Shown: one piece after another, positions 24,640 to 37,563 of the stretch
Numbering within the stretch: position 1 is the stretch's first letter
How the letters are laid out: each line of letters opens with the position of its first letter
Assembly (NCBI RefSeq): GCF_947179165.1
Contig: NC_077241.1
Location: forward strand, 31,181,246-31,245,245
Direction: 5' to 3'
From: Solanum dulcamara
Taxonomy: Eukaryota; Streptophyta; Magnoliopsida; Solanales; Solanaceae
DNA length: 64,000 nt
Notes under the pieces: generated by a model
Databases searched by the model: none
Seen by the model: only the letters and a program-made list of their open reading frames with translations
What the model was told of the DNA's origin: nothing
Program-made: the position numbers and the translations under genes

Positions 24640-26150
24640 ATGAGAGAATTGGTTAAAGATGTTCATATGTTGGCACATTTAGGTGTGTGGTTGGTTAACT
24701 CTAATGATAAAGGTAGTCTTATTCATAATGGTTCGGAATACTCTCTTGTAGCGGATATTAAGGCTAAGCAAGACCATGATCCAGTGTTAATTGAGTTGAA
24801 GAAGACGATTGTCGAAAAAGCCATTGAGGCTTTCTCCCAAGGGGAAGATGGTATGCTACATTACCAAGGTTGCTTGTGTGTACCTAATGTTGATGAGTTC
24901 AGAGAGTTGATATTAAATGAGGATCATAGTTCTCAATATTCGATTCATCTAGGCTCCACCAAGATATACCATGATTTGAGGGAGATGTATTTGTAGAAAG
25001 GAATGAAGAAGGACATAGAGGAATTTGTGGCTAAATGTCCAAATTGCCAAGAAGTTAAAGTTGAATATCAAAGACCAGGAGGTCTAGCCCAAAACATTGA
25101 AATTCCACTTAAAAGTGCAAAGATGTGGATATGGACTTTGTAACGGGTTTGCCTCATACTAAGCAACATGATTCCATTTGAGTTATTGTTGATCGAATGA
25201 CTAAGTTGGCTCATTTTCAACCGGTTAGGACTTCTTATGATGCTGAAGACTATGCTAAGTTGTATGTTTATGAGTTGGAATGACTTTATGGTGTTCCCTT
25301 ATCTATTATATCAGATCGACTTACACAATTCACTTCACACTTTTGGAAGTCATTTTGAAAGGGTCTTTGTACAAAGATAAAGTTAAGTACCGCTTTCCAT
25401 CCTCATACGGACGTTCAAGTCAAAAAAATGATCCAAACTTTAGAGGATATGTTAAGAGCGTATATTATTTATTTTAAAGGAAGTTGGGATGAATATTTGC
25501 CATTGATTTAGTTTTCCTACAATAATAGTTATCACTTTAATATCCAAATGGCCACTTTTGAAGCATTGCATGGGAGATGATGTAGATCTCCGATGGGATG
25601 GTTTGAAGTAGGTGAGATGGCCTTCATTGGTCCATATTAGGTGATAGATGCTATAGACAAGGTAAGACTCATAAGGAAGAGGTTGAAGACGGCCAAAGTC
25701 ATCAAAAGATTCTATTCGAATGTTAGAAAAAAGGAACTTGAATTTAAGGTAGATGATTGGGTCTATTTGAAGATATCACCCCTAAAGGGTGTAATGCATT
25801 TTGGAATGAAAGGGAAATTGAGTCCTAGATATGTAGGACCTTATAAGATATAGAGACGTGTTGGCAAGGTGGCTTATGAGTTAGATTTGTCACTTGAGTT
25901 AGCTATTGTTTAGCCGGTGTTTCATGTATCTATGTTGAGAAAGTTCATGGGTGATACAACTTCCATTATGCCATTGGAAGATGTAAGTGTTGAAGAGAAT
26001 TTGACTTATGAAGAGGTTCCGGTATAGTTTTTACACTGGAAGGTTAAGAAGTTGGGGAATAAAGAAGTTGTGTCCGTGAAAGTGTTATGGAGGAATAAAC
26101 AAGTAGAAAGTGCTACTTGGGAAGTGGAGGTAGATATGATGAAATGATAA
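24640..26150 (+). pseudogene. Integrase and chromodomain of C1 pol, broken
   Basis: The N-terminal HHCC domain is at 24900-25070 (NEDHSSQYSIHLGSTKIYHDL, then KCPNCQEVK); the first His sits in EDH and the HPG of relatives reads HLG. The core follows in broken frames (VTGLPHT, VDRMTKLAHFQPV, SDRLTQFTSHFW, FHPH), with stops and a frameshift near 25120. The FGMKGKLSPRYVGPYKI region (to 25853) precedes a chromodomain (VKKLGNKEVVSVKVLWRN, ATWEVEVDM) ending about 26150. Integrase inserts the cDNA, and the chromodomain is thought to steer it to marked chromatin. This copy is dead. Confidence 0.85.
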
Positions 26151-26427
26151 CCATACCTCTTTCCCTCTACTCAAGCCTAAACTAGTAAGTTGTTCTTATC
26201 CAAAGTTTATTGAACTCTTACATAATCAGATCCTCTTATGTCATTCATATGCATATATGTTCATGAAAGTTGCTTTTAAAGTGATGATTTTATGTTAAGT
26301 TGAAGTTTTCATGTTCCATGCATTTTAAGATGTCATTATATTCATATTGGGTTACTAGTCCTCTTTTTGTGTCTTTCCTATGATAAGTTAATCTTATTCG
26401 AGGACGAATGTTCCCAAGGGGAGATAT

Positions 26428-27733
26428 TATAAGACCCCAAAAGTTAGAAAGTTGGAGCCAAGGAGAAAATTCTCAAATTTCTAAATGACTCATATTTACG
26501 AGTCATTTTATGACTTGTAAAGTGAGTCCCAATGGTTCATTCAGAACCAAGCTCACGTGATAACCTACGAGTCAACATGACAAATCATAAGCTTGTCTAT
26601 GATCATACCAACTAGTCGTAACCCAGCTTCAGAGACCATGTTTCATAGATCCCTTAAAGTAAGACTTATAACTTAACAAAACCACTCGTAGGAATTATTA
26701 TGAGTCATGGAAACGACTCCTAACCAAAATCTTGAGGCTCTCAAATTTGCAGGATTCAAGACTTGCAAGACGAGTCCATGTTACGACTCGTAGACAATTT
26801 TATGGGTTATAGACACAACCCATATGCAAACTTTAGAGACTTTAAAATCAGACTTTTTCTCAGACCTACAAGATAAGTCGTCATGATGACTCATAGAGTC
26901 GATCCGTAGGGTCGAAAGTTTGAATTTAATGAAGGGTGATTGTGTCTTTTTACAAGATCAGTTAAATGAACCTAGACACAATTATGGCCAAGTTCAACCC
27001 TATATCTACCCAATTCTTTGAAATTCCATCGTTCACAAGACATTCTTCTAAAATTTCACTGAGGAAAGGAACTCAATTCTCTCAAAGGTTTCTCTTCAAG
27101 ATCAATCTAGGGTTTCCAGATTTTTACAAGGTTTATTCTTCTATTCTTAGTGAATTGAATCAAGGTATGTGGGTATTGATTCAAGAATTTTTCCTTTCAC
27201 CCATGGAGAAATGTTTTCTCAAGTTTTTATTCAATTTCAATTGATTATGACCCTAGTTTTGATAAATTACATTGGGCTGATTTAATTCCATTTTTAGATG
27301 TTATGGAGGATCATTATATTCATGTTTTCATATTAATTGTATGCTTTTATGTTGAAACATGAATTCACATGAATAAAGCTACTTTCAAGTTATGATTATG
27401 AATGTTATAGATGATTTTATGAGTTGATCATTAGTTCAAAGATTTTTAATGAAAGTTTATATGATTTATAGTTGAGATTATGATTTTATGATGAAAGTTA
27501 TGTTTATGATCAAAGTTAAGATTAAAGAAGTTATTATGGTGTGATAAGTCCAATTCTTACACAATCTTATTAAAGATGGTGATAGGTATAATTCTCACCA
27601 AAGTTATGGATTCTTATGAATCACTATGTTAATGAGCTATTCCTAATATTTTATAAAGATGGATTGATAGGAAGTTACTATCTTTCCCTATTATGTTATG
27701 AACATATTTTTATGAGGTTTTTGTTAGGATATT
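26428..27733 (+). repeat. 3' LTR of C1, first part
   Basis: Begins TATAAGACCCC after a GGGGAGAT polypurine tract and aligns with the 5' LTR to GGATATT at 27733, where C2 starts (TGTCACGACCC). The matching point in the 5' LTR is near 20655. A donor-like CAAG/GTATGT is at 27165. Confidence 0.85.
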
Positions 27734-29822
27734 TGTCACGACCCGATCTAGGGCCTAGCTGCAACACGATGAATAGGATGAGAGGGACCCCAACCATAAG
27801 CCATCTTAGTATACATTGCATACATAAGGTAAAGAAACATAACAATATAAGCAGAAGTAATCAACATAGAGGAATGGGTCTAAGAGATAACGACTAAAAA
27901 GATGTCCAATCTGAACTACATCATAAACAATCTAAACAAGTCTCTAATCTAGTCTTTGGTAGGGACTTAGGACAAGATCCTAGCTCACCCTAACAAAAGA
28001 AGAAAGTCAAAACAATAGAAATATAAATAAAAGTCATGTATTCGATAGAATGAGGACTCACCAACTTCTTTAGAATCTAGGGCAATATGTAGCAACGAGT
28101 AGGCTGGTTGTGAGTATCGTCTGTCTCTACATTATGAGACAATGTAGGCAAAATATGTGTTAGTACATTTCAATGTACTAAGTATGTGAGGTATGCATGA
28201 ACAAGTAAAAGAACATAATCAATATGGCATACGATGCATGACCAATCATAATGAACATGAATAGAGCTTAAAAGCATTTTAAAACATAAGGAACTCATGG
28301 TCAATGCATATAATAAAACTTCATCATAAACTCATAACTTGACATCTCATAACATAACTTCAACTTGTGTAGGATAAGACCTTTATCCGAGAACTAAGAC
28401 AATGAGATCTATTACATGGAACCCGATGACTCCTGCATCGAGATAGGGGAGGCTATCTTGCCAAGACATACTCCATAGATACCTCAACTCAACACAACTA
28501 TGCTATATGTGGATGTACTAGCTAGGGCATGGAGTCAATACTATGCGGGCAACGTAGTTTAGGACTTTAGGTTGCTACTAGGATTCCCTTTGGTAACTAA
28601 CTGCGTTATCGGATTGAACCCCACCTAGACGTCCTCTCGGTTCTTAGTCAATATCCCAATGGAAAACTTATAAAACATAATCATAGCATAATAGGGAAAA
28701 GTAGTAAATTCCTATCAATCCATCTTTAAAACATTTAGGAATAACTCATCTAACTTAGTAATTCATAAGAATCTACTTCGGTGAGAATTGTCCATATCAC
28801 CATCTTTAAAACATCTTTGATGTTAAATTTGATCATTAACATATTTTCAACTTTAAAATAATAGTCTCAACCCTATAAGCGAACTCACACCAATGATGCA
28901 AAGAAAGGCAAAACTTAAAATTGAAGCATATATTGTATATTCTATATTATTTCCGCTCTTATATTCTCGTAAATCTCTATCGTCTATGGGTGTGGTTGAG
29001 CAGTAATTAATACCTTTACATTCTTATTTCCGCTTTTATGTTAACTTTCATTGAAAATCATTAAATTCATGATCAAGTCATAAAATCATCTTTAACTCAT
29101 GATCTTTGATTGAAAACAACTTTATGCATGGGCATCTATAATTTAACTTAAAATCATGCAATTTTTATAAGAACATGCATATAATGATCATTGATAACAT
29201 CTAAAAATGAAATCAAATCAGCCTAATGCAATTCATCTAAACTAGGGTTCATAATCAATTGTAAATTGAATGAAAACTTGAGGAATCTTTGGGACTTCAG
29301 GGGTGATAAGAGCCCATGAATCAATCCCCACATACCTTGATTGAATTCTCTAAGGATTGAAGAAGAATCTTGAAGAAATTTGGAAACCCTAGCTAGAATT
29401 TGGAGAGAAACCTTGAGAGACTTTGTTCTTGCCTTAGAAGATTTTGGAAGAATAAATTGAATAGGAGGGGAATTCGAACATTTATAGACTCTAAACTTGT
29501 CCATAAAAGTGTATAGGTTCATTGAACCGAAATTTGAAAAAGACACAATTTCCGTTTATTAAACTTTGGATTTTAAGCCTACGAAACCATTCATATGGGT
29601 CGTCGAGCTTGCAGGTCTGAGAAAGAGCTTAAAATCGAGTCTATGGAGTTTCATGATGGGTGGTTCTTATGACCCGTCATTATTTCTATGAACCATCTTG
29701 GCAAGTCATAGACTTGGCCTTGAGGAATCTTTGAATCAAGGAATCTGAACTTAGGTTACGAGGGGTTTGTACGATCTATCAACAGGATGAAAAATTGTAT
29801 TATTGAGTCATAGAACATCTCC
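27734..29822 (-). repeat. 3' LTR of C2, part next to C1
   Basis: On the plus strand it starts TGTCACGACCC, the reverse of the LTR end, and aligns in reverse with the C1 LTRs. On the minus strand a TATA-like TATAAATG lies at 29486-29479 and the donor-like CAAG/GTATGT at 29335-29330, about 146 bases apart. The LTR is cut at 29822 by element A and resumes at 40424; joined length is about 2250 bp, as expected for this family. The 107-codon open stretch at 29223-29546 overlaps the leader and is probably not coding. Confidence 0.85.
29818..29822. other. Target site duplication of element A, left copy
   Basis: TCTCC directly precedes the element's terminal TGTAGCG and is repeated at 40419-40423 directly after the terminal TTACA. 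Confidence 0.9.
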
Positions 29823-32672
29823 TGTAGCGACCCTCCAGGGAGGATGCTACTACAAAAAAAACGTGTATTAAATTCGTGACATAAAAAAAAATATATATAT
29901 ATATATATTTATAACTTTCTGTAAGGCCCATTTATATGATCAAAAAAAAAATGAAAGGTGTAAGTTGTTAGCCAACTTAATATTTTTTTTTTCCATCTCA
30001 ATTAAATCAAATAAAAATTTCAATTTAGGACGGGCAACTTCTCAAAATAGTTTTATTTTAAAAAATATCTTTCGAGACAATCATGAATTATGATAATTTA
30101 TGCTTCATTCAAATGTTCTAACTCCAAAGGGTAATTTAGTACTTCATAAAATTTAGAAATGTACATACCCCAAAATTTACAAAACAAGCAACAATCTTTA
30201 AGTTACAACTCTCAGAAATACGTACATAAATACAAATACACAAGCAAACCATAAATTGCATACACGTCCCAAAATACTACAAAATATAGGTGCCTATATG
30301 CAAATGTGATCTTCCTTAAAGCTCCCAAAACTTCAACTCCAATGGCCAACCTCAAGCATCTTCTCGGACATTTCCAATGATAGAAACAACTATCGCTAAG
30401 CATAAAGCTTAGTGGTGCAAAACTACAAGTTTGAAGCCTTTGGGTTCTTCAACTTATTTTCTCAAGTCATGGCAGCACAAATGTACACATAACAAATAAA
30501 TCAAGACAACAAATATATCATGACTATCAAGTTCGATAAAAAAACTAAGTGTCAATAATTCATGAAAACACGTTAACAAGCTTTAACATTTAGTTTCTCC
30601 CAATGTGTACGTCATGCCTTCACACCAAACATGATCAAGTCTCAAGAAGGACCGGAGCCCTGTATCAAGAAGAGTAAACACCCAATAATCAAGAGAACCA
30701 AGAACCATATTAAAAATGGCTTCCTAATTCGTACTTAAAATGGACAACTTCCATACTTAAGACGAATTAAAAATCCAAAATCAAGATGGCAAAGGGTCCG
30801 AAACAAGAGGCATGCCAATGATGACAAAGTCACAGCCACAAGAAGGACAAAGTCCACAAGAATGTCAAGTGATCAAACAATCCGTACAAGTGGGCGAGTT
30901 AAACAAGTGTCTCGCAATTTCCAAAGATACCAACATGACAAGACATATTTCAAGAAAATAACAAATATACCAAGATAGGCGTTCAATATATTAGCAGGTA
31001 ATAAGAGTTTATACACAAACCTCAGCCCTTTTAGCATACAACAATTCAACAGTCCCGCACGACTTCAAAAGTTCAAACCGTAGGCCATCAAATGTCTCAA
31101 GTTCTTCAACTTGCACACGATATAAACAACCTTAAAAATACCATTAAATATCTTATTTAAATTTCCAGAATATCCATAATATTTACATAAAACAAGATTT
31201 ATTATTGCAATTAAGCCTAGAATGTTTCAACCCGAATTATGTTACCAACACAGAAAATTCGAAAAGTCAAGTATTGCAGCTTGAATCTACATTTCGAAAC
31301 TCAAAAATGCAAAACTGGATTTTATACCCTTCATAAAACTTTTAGATATATGTCTTAAGTTTGCAACCCAAAAAGAATCAACTCAAAATTCATTTTGTAC
31401 GAAAAGATATTCTCAAAACACTAACAGGTAGACATGACAGATTTTGTAAATCAAGAATCTAGACAGACATACTTGTCCACTTGAATCTAAGTTTGGAAAC
31501 TGAAAAAGGCAAAACTGGACTTTATACCCTTCACCAAACTTGTAGATATGTGTCTTTAGTTTCCAACCCAACAGAAATCAACTCAAAAAGAATTTTATAC
31601 AAAAAATTATCCCCAAAATACTAACAGGTACACATGATAAAATTTGAAAATCAAGAATCTGGACATACATACTTGTCCAGTTGTATCTAAATTTGGGAAC
31701 TGAAAACGGCAAAAATGGACTTTATACCCTTCACAAAACTTGTAGATATATGTCTTTACTTTCCATCCCAACAGAAATCAACTCAAAATACATTGTTTAC
31801 AAAACGATATCCCCAAAATACTAACAGGTACACATGATATATTTTGAAAATCAAAAATCTGGACAGACATACTTGTCCAGTTGTATCTAAGTTTGGGAAC
31901 TGAAAACGGCAAAAATGGACTTTATACCCTTCACCAAACTTGTAGATCTATGTCTTTAGTTTCCAACCCAACAGAAATTAACTCAAAATTCATTTTGTAC
32001 AAAACGATATCATCAAAACACTAACAGCAGTACAAGTAGAGTTTGCATAAACAGAATTCTGGGCAGCACTTGCCATGTACTTCTCGCCCAGTTTCAAGTA
32101 AATACATGAAGATTTGAGTTTTGAGAGCTGAACGAAAGTTGTAAAAAGATGAAATATCTTTCTAGAACATCTTGAATCACTTAAAACAAAGCTGTATATA
32201 AGAGATTATGCTAAAAACACTAACAATAGTCAATTCCAAAAATGGGTTTATAGCTTACCTCAATCGTGTGAAGTTTGTTTGGGGATCCACCAAGGAAAAT
32301 CTTGATGATCGATTTGGTGGATGAATATGTGAGAGAATGGAGGTTTTGGTTTCTGTAATTGTTGAAGAAAAACGAAATTGGAGGGTTGGTGGAGAAGATA
32401 AGGGGAAAGGATAGTAACTTAAGGAAATGAGAAAATAAATGATAACAAAAAACAACTTTTCCCCACTTTTGTAAATATCTAGTCCATTTAATAAATTAAA
32501 AAGATAATCATAGTAGGAGTAGTTTATATAACTACACCATAACACTTCCAACAAGTTTAAATGTCATCAAGTTCACATTCAAGAAATGCAAACATAAAAT
32601 ATATCTTTACTATCAAAATATTCTAAATCAAAAATTTAGGTATTTGCTAAAAAGAACTTTTGGGGTGTTACA
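29823..32672 (-). repeat. 3' LTR of element A
   Basis: On the minus strand it starts TGTAACACCCC at 32672 and ends GGTCGCTACA at 29823, with canonical TG...CA ends. The TATA box is at 32531-32523, a donor-like GAG/GTAAGC at 32258-32253, and a four-copy 200-bp array at about 31255-32055. A short (TA)n run lies at about 29891-29908. The 99-codon open stretch at 32255-32554 begins upstream of the TATA box, so it is unlikely to be a protein. Confidence 0.95.
31255..32055 (-). repeat. Four-copy 200-bp tandem array in the element A LTR
   Basis: The anchor TTTATACCCT occurs at 31321, 31521, 31721 and 31921, exactly 200 bp apart, and surrounding sequence repeats with it (ACTTGTCCAGTTG, AACACTAACAGG-type words). 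The other LTR has the same anchors at 39067, 39267, 39467 and 39667. The array lies downstream of the TATA box and of the donor-like site, so within transcribed sequence and the putative intron. Confidence 0.9.
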
Positions 32673-32687
32673 ACTCTCTCCCCCTTA
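32673..32687 (-). other. Polypurine tract of element A
   Basis: On the minus strand AAGGGGGAGAGAGT lies immediately before the 3' LTR. It primes plus-strand DNA synthesis. Confidence 0.85.
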
Positions 32688-32716
32688 AGAAATTTCGTCT
32701 CGAAATTTACCTTGTT

Positions 32717-35700
32717 TTAGTCACGAAACAAGTATGGATATTGAGTCCTCATGTCTTCCTCTCTCTCCCAGGTGGCTTCTTTTCCGGAATGGTTCCTCCA
32801 AAGTACCTTTACTAAGGGAATTCTCTTGTTTCTAAGCTGCTTCATTTCACGAGCTTGAATTAGGATAGGTTCTTCGTTATATGTCAAATCTGGATTAACC
32901 TCAATAGATTCTACTGGAAGAACATGAGATGGATCAGAACGATATCTTCTGAGCATCGAAACGTGGAATACATTGTGGATTTTGTCCAACTCAGGCGGCA
33001 AAGCTAATTTATATGCAACTGGTCCTACTCTTTCTAGTATCTCATAAGGCCCGATAAATCGAGGACTAAGTTTTCCTTTTTGGCCAAATCTCATAATCTT
33101 TTTCCATGGAGAAACCTTTAAAAATACTTTATCGCCAACTTGATGCTCAATTTCACGCCTTTTCAGATCAGCATATGACTTTTGTCTATCCGAAGCTATT
33201 TTTAGACGATCCTTGATGACTTTTACCTTATCTTCAGTTTGTTGCACAATCTCAGGACCAACGAGTTTTCGTTCACCAACTTCACTCCAGCAAAGAGGAG
33301 TTCTACACTTCCTCCCATATAAGGCTTCGTAGGGTGGCATGCCAATGCTTGATTGGTAGCTATTGTTATAAGCGAATTCTATCAAGGCTAGGTGTCTGTC
33401 CCAACTACCTTCAAATTCCATAATGCAAGCTCGAAGCATATCTTCCAAAATTTGAATCACCCTTTCGGATTGGCCATCTGTCTGAGGATGGAAAGATGTA
33501 CTAAAGTTCACCCTAGTGCCCAAAGCTTCTTGCAAGCTAGTCCAGAATCTAGATGTAAACCTTGGGTCTCGATCAGATACAATAGAAACAGGAACTCCAT
33601 GTAGTCTCACAATCTCATTAACGTACAATTCTGCCAAACGTTCAAGTGGGTAGTCCATTCTGACGGCCAAGAAGTGAGCACTTTTAGTGAGCCTATCAAC
33701 TATAACCCAAATTGCATCATGATTTCTTTGGGTACGTGGAAGCCCAGAAACAAAGTCCATGGTTATTCTTTCCCATTTCCACTCAGGTATTGATAAGGGT
33801 TGTAATAATCCTGTTGGGACTTGATGCTCGGCCTTTATCTGTTGACAAGCTAAGCATTTAGAAACATATACCGCAATATCCTTCTTGATACCATTCCACC
33901 AGTAGTGTTCTTTAATGGTTTGGTACATTTTTGTGCCTCCAGGATGCATTGCATATGGTGATGTATGTGCTTCATTCAAAATTTCTTTCCTCAAGTTGTC
34001 ATTGTTTGGAACACATAACCTATTATGATAAAATAGAGCACCATCCTCCCCTAAAGTAAAATTAAGCTTTTCTCCAGTTTGAACTTCTTTGATCAATTTC
34101 ATAAGCTTCTCATCTAACTGTTGTGCTTTTTTCACCTGTTCAAGTAGAACTGGCTTGACTTGCAACCTAGCAACAATAGACCCATCAGAATTAATTGCAA
34201 GACAAGCATTCATGGCTCGTAAGTCAAGGAATGAAGTCAAAGGATTAATAGATAAACTAGCAAAGGCTTTGCGACTTAGAGCATCCGCAACTACATTGGC
34301 TTTACCAGGATGATAGTCAATGGTACAGTCATAATCTTTAATGAGTTCAAGCCATCTACGTTGCCTCAAATTCAATTCTTTCTGTGTGCCCAAGTACTTC
34401 AAACTCTTGTGATCGGTAAATATGTGACACTTTTCTCCATATAAGTAATGCCTCCAAATTTTCAAGGCAAACACTATGGCAGCGAGCTCAAGGTCATGAG
34501 TAGGATAGTTCAATTCATGTGGTTTCAATTTTCGGGAAGCATACGCAATGACTTTCCCTTCTTGCATCAGGACACAACCCAAACCATGATGAGAAGCATC
34601 ACTATATATCACATATTCTTTACCTTCAGTTGGTAGAGTAAGTATAGGAGCTTGTGTCAATAAGGATTTGAGCTTTTCAAAACTTTCCTGGCATTTGTCA
34701 TCCCATGCAAACTTGACATTCTTCCTCAAGAGTTTAGTCAAAGGGGAGGCGATAATGGAGAAGCCTTTAACAAACCTCCTATAGTATCCTGCTAAACCCA
34801 AGAAACTCCTTACTTCAGTTGGACTTTTAGGTGGTTTCCATTCAACAATTGCTTCAATTTTATTAGGATCCACCTTCACCCCTTCGGCTGACACAACATG
34901 TCCCAGAAAGGCCACTTCATCAAGCCAGAATTCACATTTAGAAAGCTTAGCATAAAGCTTCTTCTCTTGCAGAATTTGCAAAACAATTCGAAGATGTTTA
35001 TCATGTTCTTCTTCATTCCTGGAATATATCAAAATATCATCTATAAAGACCACCACAAATTGATCAAGATAAGGCCTAAATACTCGATTCATCAAATCCA
35101 TGAATATTGCAGGAGCATTAGTTAATCCGAATGGCATCACTAAGAATTCATAGTGACCGTATCGAGTTCTAAAAGCAGTTTTAGGAACATCTTCCTTTCT
35201 AACACGCAGTTGGTGATATCCAGACCTTAAATCAATCTTTGAGAATAAATTTGCACCCTTCAGCTGGTCAAACAAATCATCAATCCTTGGTAGTGGATAT
35301 TTGTTCTTGATTGTTATTTTGTTCAATTGTCTATAGTCAATACAAAGTCTAAGAGTACCATCTTTCTTCTTCACAAATAGTACAGGGGCTCCCCAAGGAG
35401 AAACACTTGGACGAATAAAACCTTTCTCAAGAAGTTCTTGCAACTGAGTTTTCAATTCCTTTAATTCTGCTGGTGCCATTCTATAAGGAGTGATAGAAAT
35501 AGGAGTAGATCCAGGAATGAGCTCAATCGGAAATTCAACTTCTCTTTCTGGTGGTAACCCAGGAAGATTTTCTGGAAACACTTCAGGAAAGTCACACACA
35601 GTAGGTATATCTTTAAGGCTAGGACTCTCCACACGTGTATCAATTATGTGAGCAAGATATGCACTACAACCTTGATGAATCATTTTTCTTGCTAAGGCCG

Positions 35701-37372
35701 CAGAAATAATATTAGATGACAATGATCTTTCACCATGTACAATAATGTGTGAAAATGTAGGGTCCTTAAAAGTCACCTGCTTAGACCTACAATCCACTAC
35801 TGCATGATATTTATAAAGCCAATCCATACCGATAATAATATCAAAATCGTGGAAAGGCATTTCAATCAAATCAGCAGGAAAGATCAAGTTTTGAATCGTG
35901 AAAGGACAAGCTTGGTAAATTCGATTACAGACAACTTGGTAACCTAAAGGGCTTTCAACCAGAACATCAAAGTTAAGCCTCATAGATTTCACATTTTCAG
36001 GAAGAACTAGTGATGAACAAATATAGGAATGTGTAGAGCCAGGATCAAATAGTGTAAACACAGATAAGCCATATAAGTCAAATTTACCGACAACCACGTC
36101 CTGTCCCTCTTGATCATCTCTCTGCTTCATAGCATAAGCTCGTGCAGTAGCTCTGGACCCGCTAGCTTGATTTGCTCTACTTGCCCCTGCTGCTTGGTTG
36201 GTTTTAGGCCTTGCACCTCTATTGGTTTGTGGAGGATTATTAGAAGACTTCTGTACTGAGCCCTCAGTGTACACGGGAGGAATATTTTTAGGATTTGGAC
36301 AGTCCTTCACTTTATGATCAAAGCTTCCACAATTAAAACAAGCACCAGAAGCTCTCCTACAAGCACCATAATGATTCTTTCCACATTCTGCACAAGTGGG
36401 AACGCGAGTCTTGCCTTGGCTATAACTCGGGGTACTAGCTGTAGAAAAATCTAGTCTGCTTTGTTTCTGTTGATTTGACTTGTTGACACTACCAGCCTTA
36501 GAATCATCAAACCTTCCCTTCTTGGATGGACCTCCAAAATCTGACCTAGGCTTCCGGAATCTATTTTCATGTCTACTAGCTTCTTCCCTATCAAGTCTTT
36601 CCCAAGTGAAAGCAGCAAAAACTAATTTACAAAAGTTCTCATGTTGCAGGATTGCCACATTCTTTCTGATGGAATCGTTTAGGCCATCTTCAAATCTCCT
36701 GCATTTATCTTTTTCATCGGTAATAATGCCTCCAGCATAACGAGAGAGTCTAAGAAACTTTTGTTGATACTCAGCAATAGACATGCCTCGTTGCCTTAGA
36801 TTCAAAAACTCTTTTTTCTTAGCATCACAATAAGCAGGCGGGACATATTTCATACGAAACTCTTTAACAAAATCATCCCAAGTAAGAACTGGAGGTTTTG
36901 CTTTTGCATTTGGCACACCTACCCACCAGTCATAAGCATCCTTCTGCAATAACGAGATGGCATACTTGAATTTGGCAACATCAGAACACTCCAACTGTTC
37001 AAACACTCTCTCCATGCGCTCAAGCCATTGTTCAGCATCTGTGGGATCAATAGTACCTTCAAATTCAACTCCACCCATTTTCCTCATTTTTTCAAAGTTT
37101 AACCCACGGGGGTCATGGATCGTTTCAGCCATACGGTGAAAGAATTCAGCCATTTGTTGAAAAGGAGGGTTCATAACGTGAGTACCAGGGCTCATGTGAG
37201 GATGTGGACCAACTCTTACTCCTTGTTGATTTCCCACACCAGACCCACTAGTATGAGGAATAGACTGACCCGAGGACTGTTCGCCAATTCCTTCTTGTGT
37301 ATGAGGTTGGGAATGAGAGTCACCTGTATCTTCACGAGCAGCTTCCATAGGTCTATGAGAAGAAGAGGCCAT
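32717..37372 (-). CDS. Gag-Pol polyprotein of element A (chromovirus, 1551 aa)
   Basis: One open frame encodes the whole retrotransposon machinery. Gag capsid domain at about 100-265 ([22 protein letters not shown]). A short degenerate knuckle C327-C330-H334-C338 precedes a normal CCHC knuckle C345-C348-H353-C358. Retropepsin-like protease with Asp443 in [12 protein letters not shown] about 600-850 with Asp714 ([11 protein letters not shown]) and FIDD at 776-779. RNase H about 915-1035 with Asp925, Glu962, Asp987 and Asp1030. Integrase zinc ligands H1136/H1143 and C1173/C1176, and the DDE triad Asp1206, Asp1267, Glu1303 (35 residues apart). GPF/Y region near 1430-1445, and a chromodomain about 1500-1549 (VKVLWRN, ATWERE). 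ATG at 37372-37370 is the first in frame after the primer site. Every catalytic residue I looked for is present. Clade is probably Tekay/Del-like (inference). Confidence 0.97.
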   Translation of the reverse strand: MASSSHRPMEAAREDTGDSHSQPHTQEGIGEQSSGQSIPHTSGSGVGNQQGVRVGPHPHMSPGTHVMNPPFQQMAEFFHRMAETIHDPRGLNFEKMRKMGGVEFEGTIDPTDAEQWLERMERVFEQLECSDVAKFKYAISLLQKDAYDWWVGVPNAKAKPPVLTWDDFVKEFRMKYVPPAYCDAKKKEFLNLRQRGMSIAEYQQKFLRLSRYAGGIITDEKDKCRRFEDGLNDSIRKNVAILQHENFCKLVFAAFTWERLDREEASRHENRFRKPRSDFGGPSKKGRFDDSKAGSVNKSNQQKQSRLDFSTASTPSYSQGKTRVPTCAECGKNHYGACRRASGACFNCGSFDHKVKDCPNPKNIPPVYTEGSVQKSSNNPPQTNRGARPKTNQAAGASRANQASGSRATARAYAMKQRDDQEGQDVVVGKFDLYGLSVFTLFDPGSTHSYICSSLVLPENVKSMRLNFDVLVESPLGYQVVCNRIYQACPFTIQNLIFPADLIEMPFHDFDIIIGMDWLYKYHAVVDCRSKQVTFKDPTFSHIIVHGERSLSSNIISAALARKMIHQGCSAYLAHIIDTRVESPSLKDIPTVCDFPEVFPENLPGLPPEREVEFPIELIPGSTPISITPYRMAPAELKELKTQLQELLEKGFIRPSVSPWGAPVLFVKKKDGTLRLCIDYRQLNKITIKNKYPLPRIDDLFDQLKGANLFSKIDLRSGYHQLRVRKEDVPKTAFRTRYGHYEFLVMPFGLTNAPAIFMDLMNRVFRPYLDQFVVVFIDDILIYSRNEEEHDKHLRIVLQILQEKKLYAKLSKCEFWLDEVAFLGHVVSAEGVKVDPNKIEAIVEWKPPKSPTEVRSFLGLAGYYRRFVKGFSIIASPLTKLLRKNVKFAWDDKCQESFEKLKSLLTQAPILTLPTEGKEYVIYSDASHHGLGCVLMQEGKVIAYASRKLKPHELNYPTHDLELAAIVFALKIWRHYLYGEKCHIFTDHKSLKYLGTQKELNLRQRRWLELIKDYDCTIDYHPGKANVVADALSRKAFASLSINPLTSFLDLRAMNACLAINSDGSIVARLQVKPVLLEQVKKAQQLDEKLMKLIKEVQTGEKLNFTLGEDGALFYHNRLCVPNNDNLRKEILNEAHTSPYAMHPGGTKMYQTIKEHYWWNGIKKDIAVYVSKCLACQQIKAEHQVPTGLLQPLSIPEWKWERITMDFVSGLPRTQRNHDAIWVIVDRLTKSAHFLAVRMDYPLERLAELYVNEIVRLHGVPVSIVSDRDPRFTSRFWTSLQEALGTRVNFSTSFHPQTDGQSERVIQILEDMLRACIMEFEGSWDRHLALIEFAYNNSYQSSIGMPPYEALYGRKCRTPLCWSEVGERKLVGPEIVQQTEDKVKVIKDRLKIASDRQKSYADLKRREIEHQVGDKVFLKVSPWKKIMRFGQKGKLSPRFIGPYEILERVGPVAYKLALPPELDKIHNVFHVSMLRRYRSDPSHVLPVESIEVNPDLTYNEEPILIQAREMKQLRNKRIPLVKVLWRNHSGKEATWEREEDMRTQYPYLFRD

Positions 37373-37550
37373 AACTTAACTCCTTCAAAAGTGAAGATCA
37401 CATTGCATTAGGGACATGAATATGATACATTTGCAACTTACATGCATTAAATATATTATTTACCCTATAGTGATTTACTAATATAACCCAAACCTTCCAA
37501 AAACAAAAAAAACAAGTGTGTAAAATAAAATTCCTAGAACCACAAACCTA
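37373..37550 (-). other. Leader between primer site and gag ATG of element A
   Basis: 178 bases, T-rich on the minus strand (a run of eight T near 37500). A possible splice acceptor CTTCACTTTTGAAG lies about 11 bases before the ATG, with AG at 37384-37383. It is weaker than the acceptor in C1 and C2. No coding content. Confidence 0.4.
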
Positions 37551-37563
37551 GGCTCTGATACCA
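37551..37563 (-). other. Primer binding site of element A (tRNA-Met initiator)
   Basis: On the minus strand TGGTATCAGAGCC matches the initiator-Met primer site exactly over 12 bases, five bases after the end of the 5' LTR. Confidence 0.9.

Larger units (their letters stand above)
19321..27733 (+). mobile_element. C1: gypsy chromovirus element, 3' LTR cut by C2
   Basis: 5' LTR (19321-21548), tRNA-Met primer site, gag, protease, RT, RNase H, integrase, chromodomain and the first 1306 bp of the 3' LTR (26428-27733). There the sequence switches in mid-LTR to the minus-strand element C2. The rest of this LTR should lie beyond the far end of C2, outside the window. All coding parts are broken, so C1 is not autonomous. 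Confidence 0.85.

Noticed and set aside
29891..29908. (TA)n run as an origin or regulatory element
   Set aside because: A simple microsatellite at the LTR end that differs slightly between the two LTRs.
32255..32554. A 99-codon open stretch in both LTRs of element A (also 40001-40300) as a possible LTR-encoded protein
   Set aside because: It begins upstream of the likely TATA box and overlaps the donor-like site. The two copies match only because the LTRs are near-identical, and no domain is visible.
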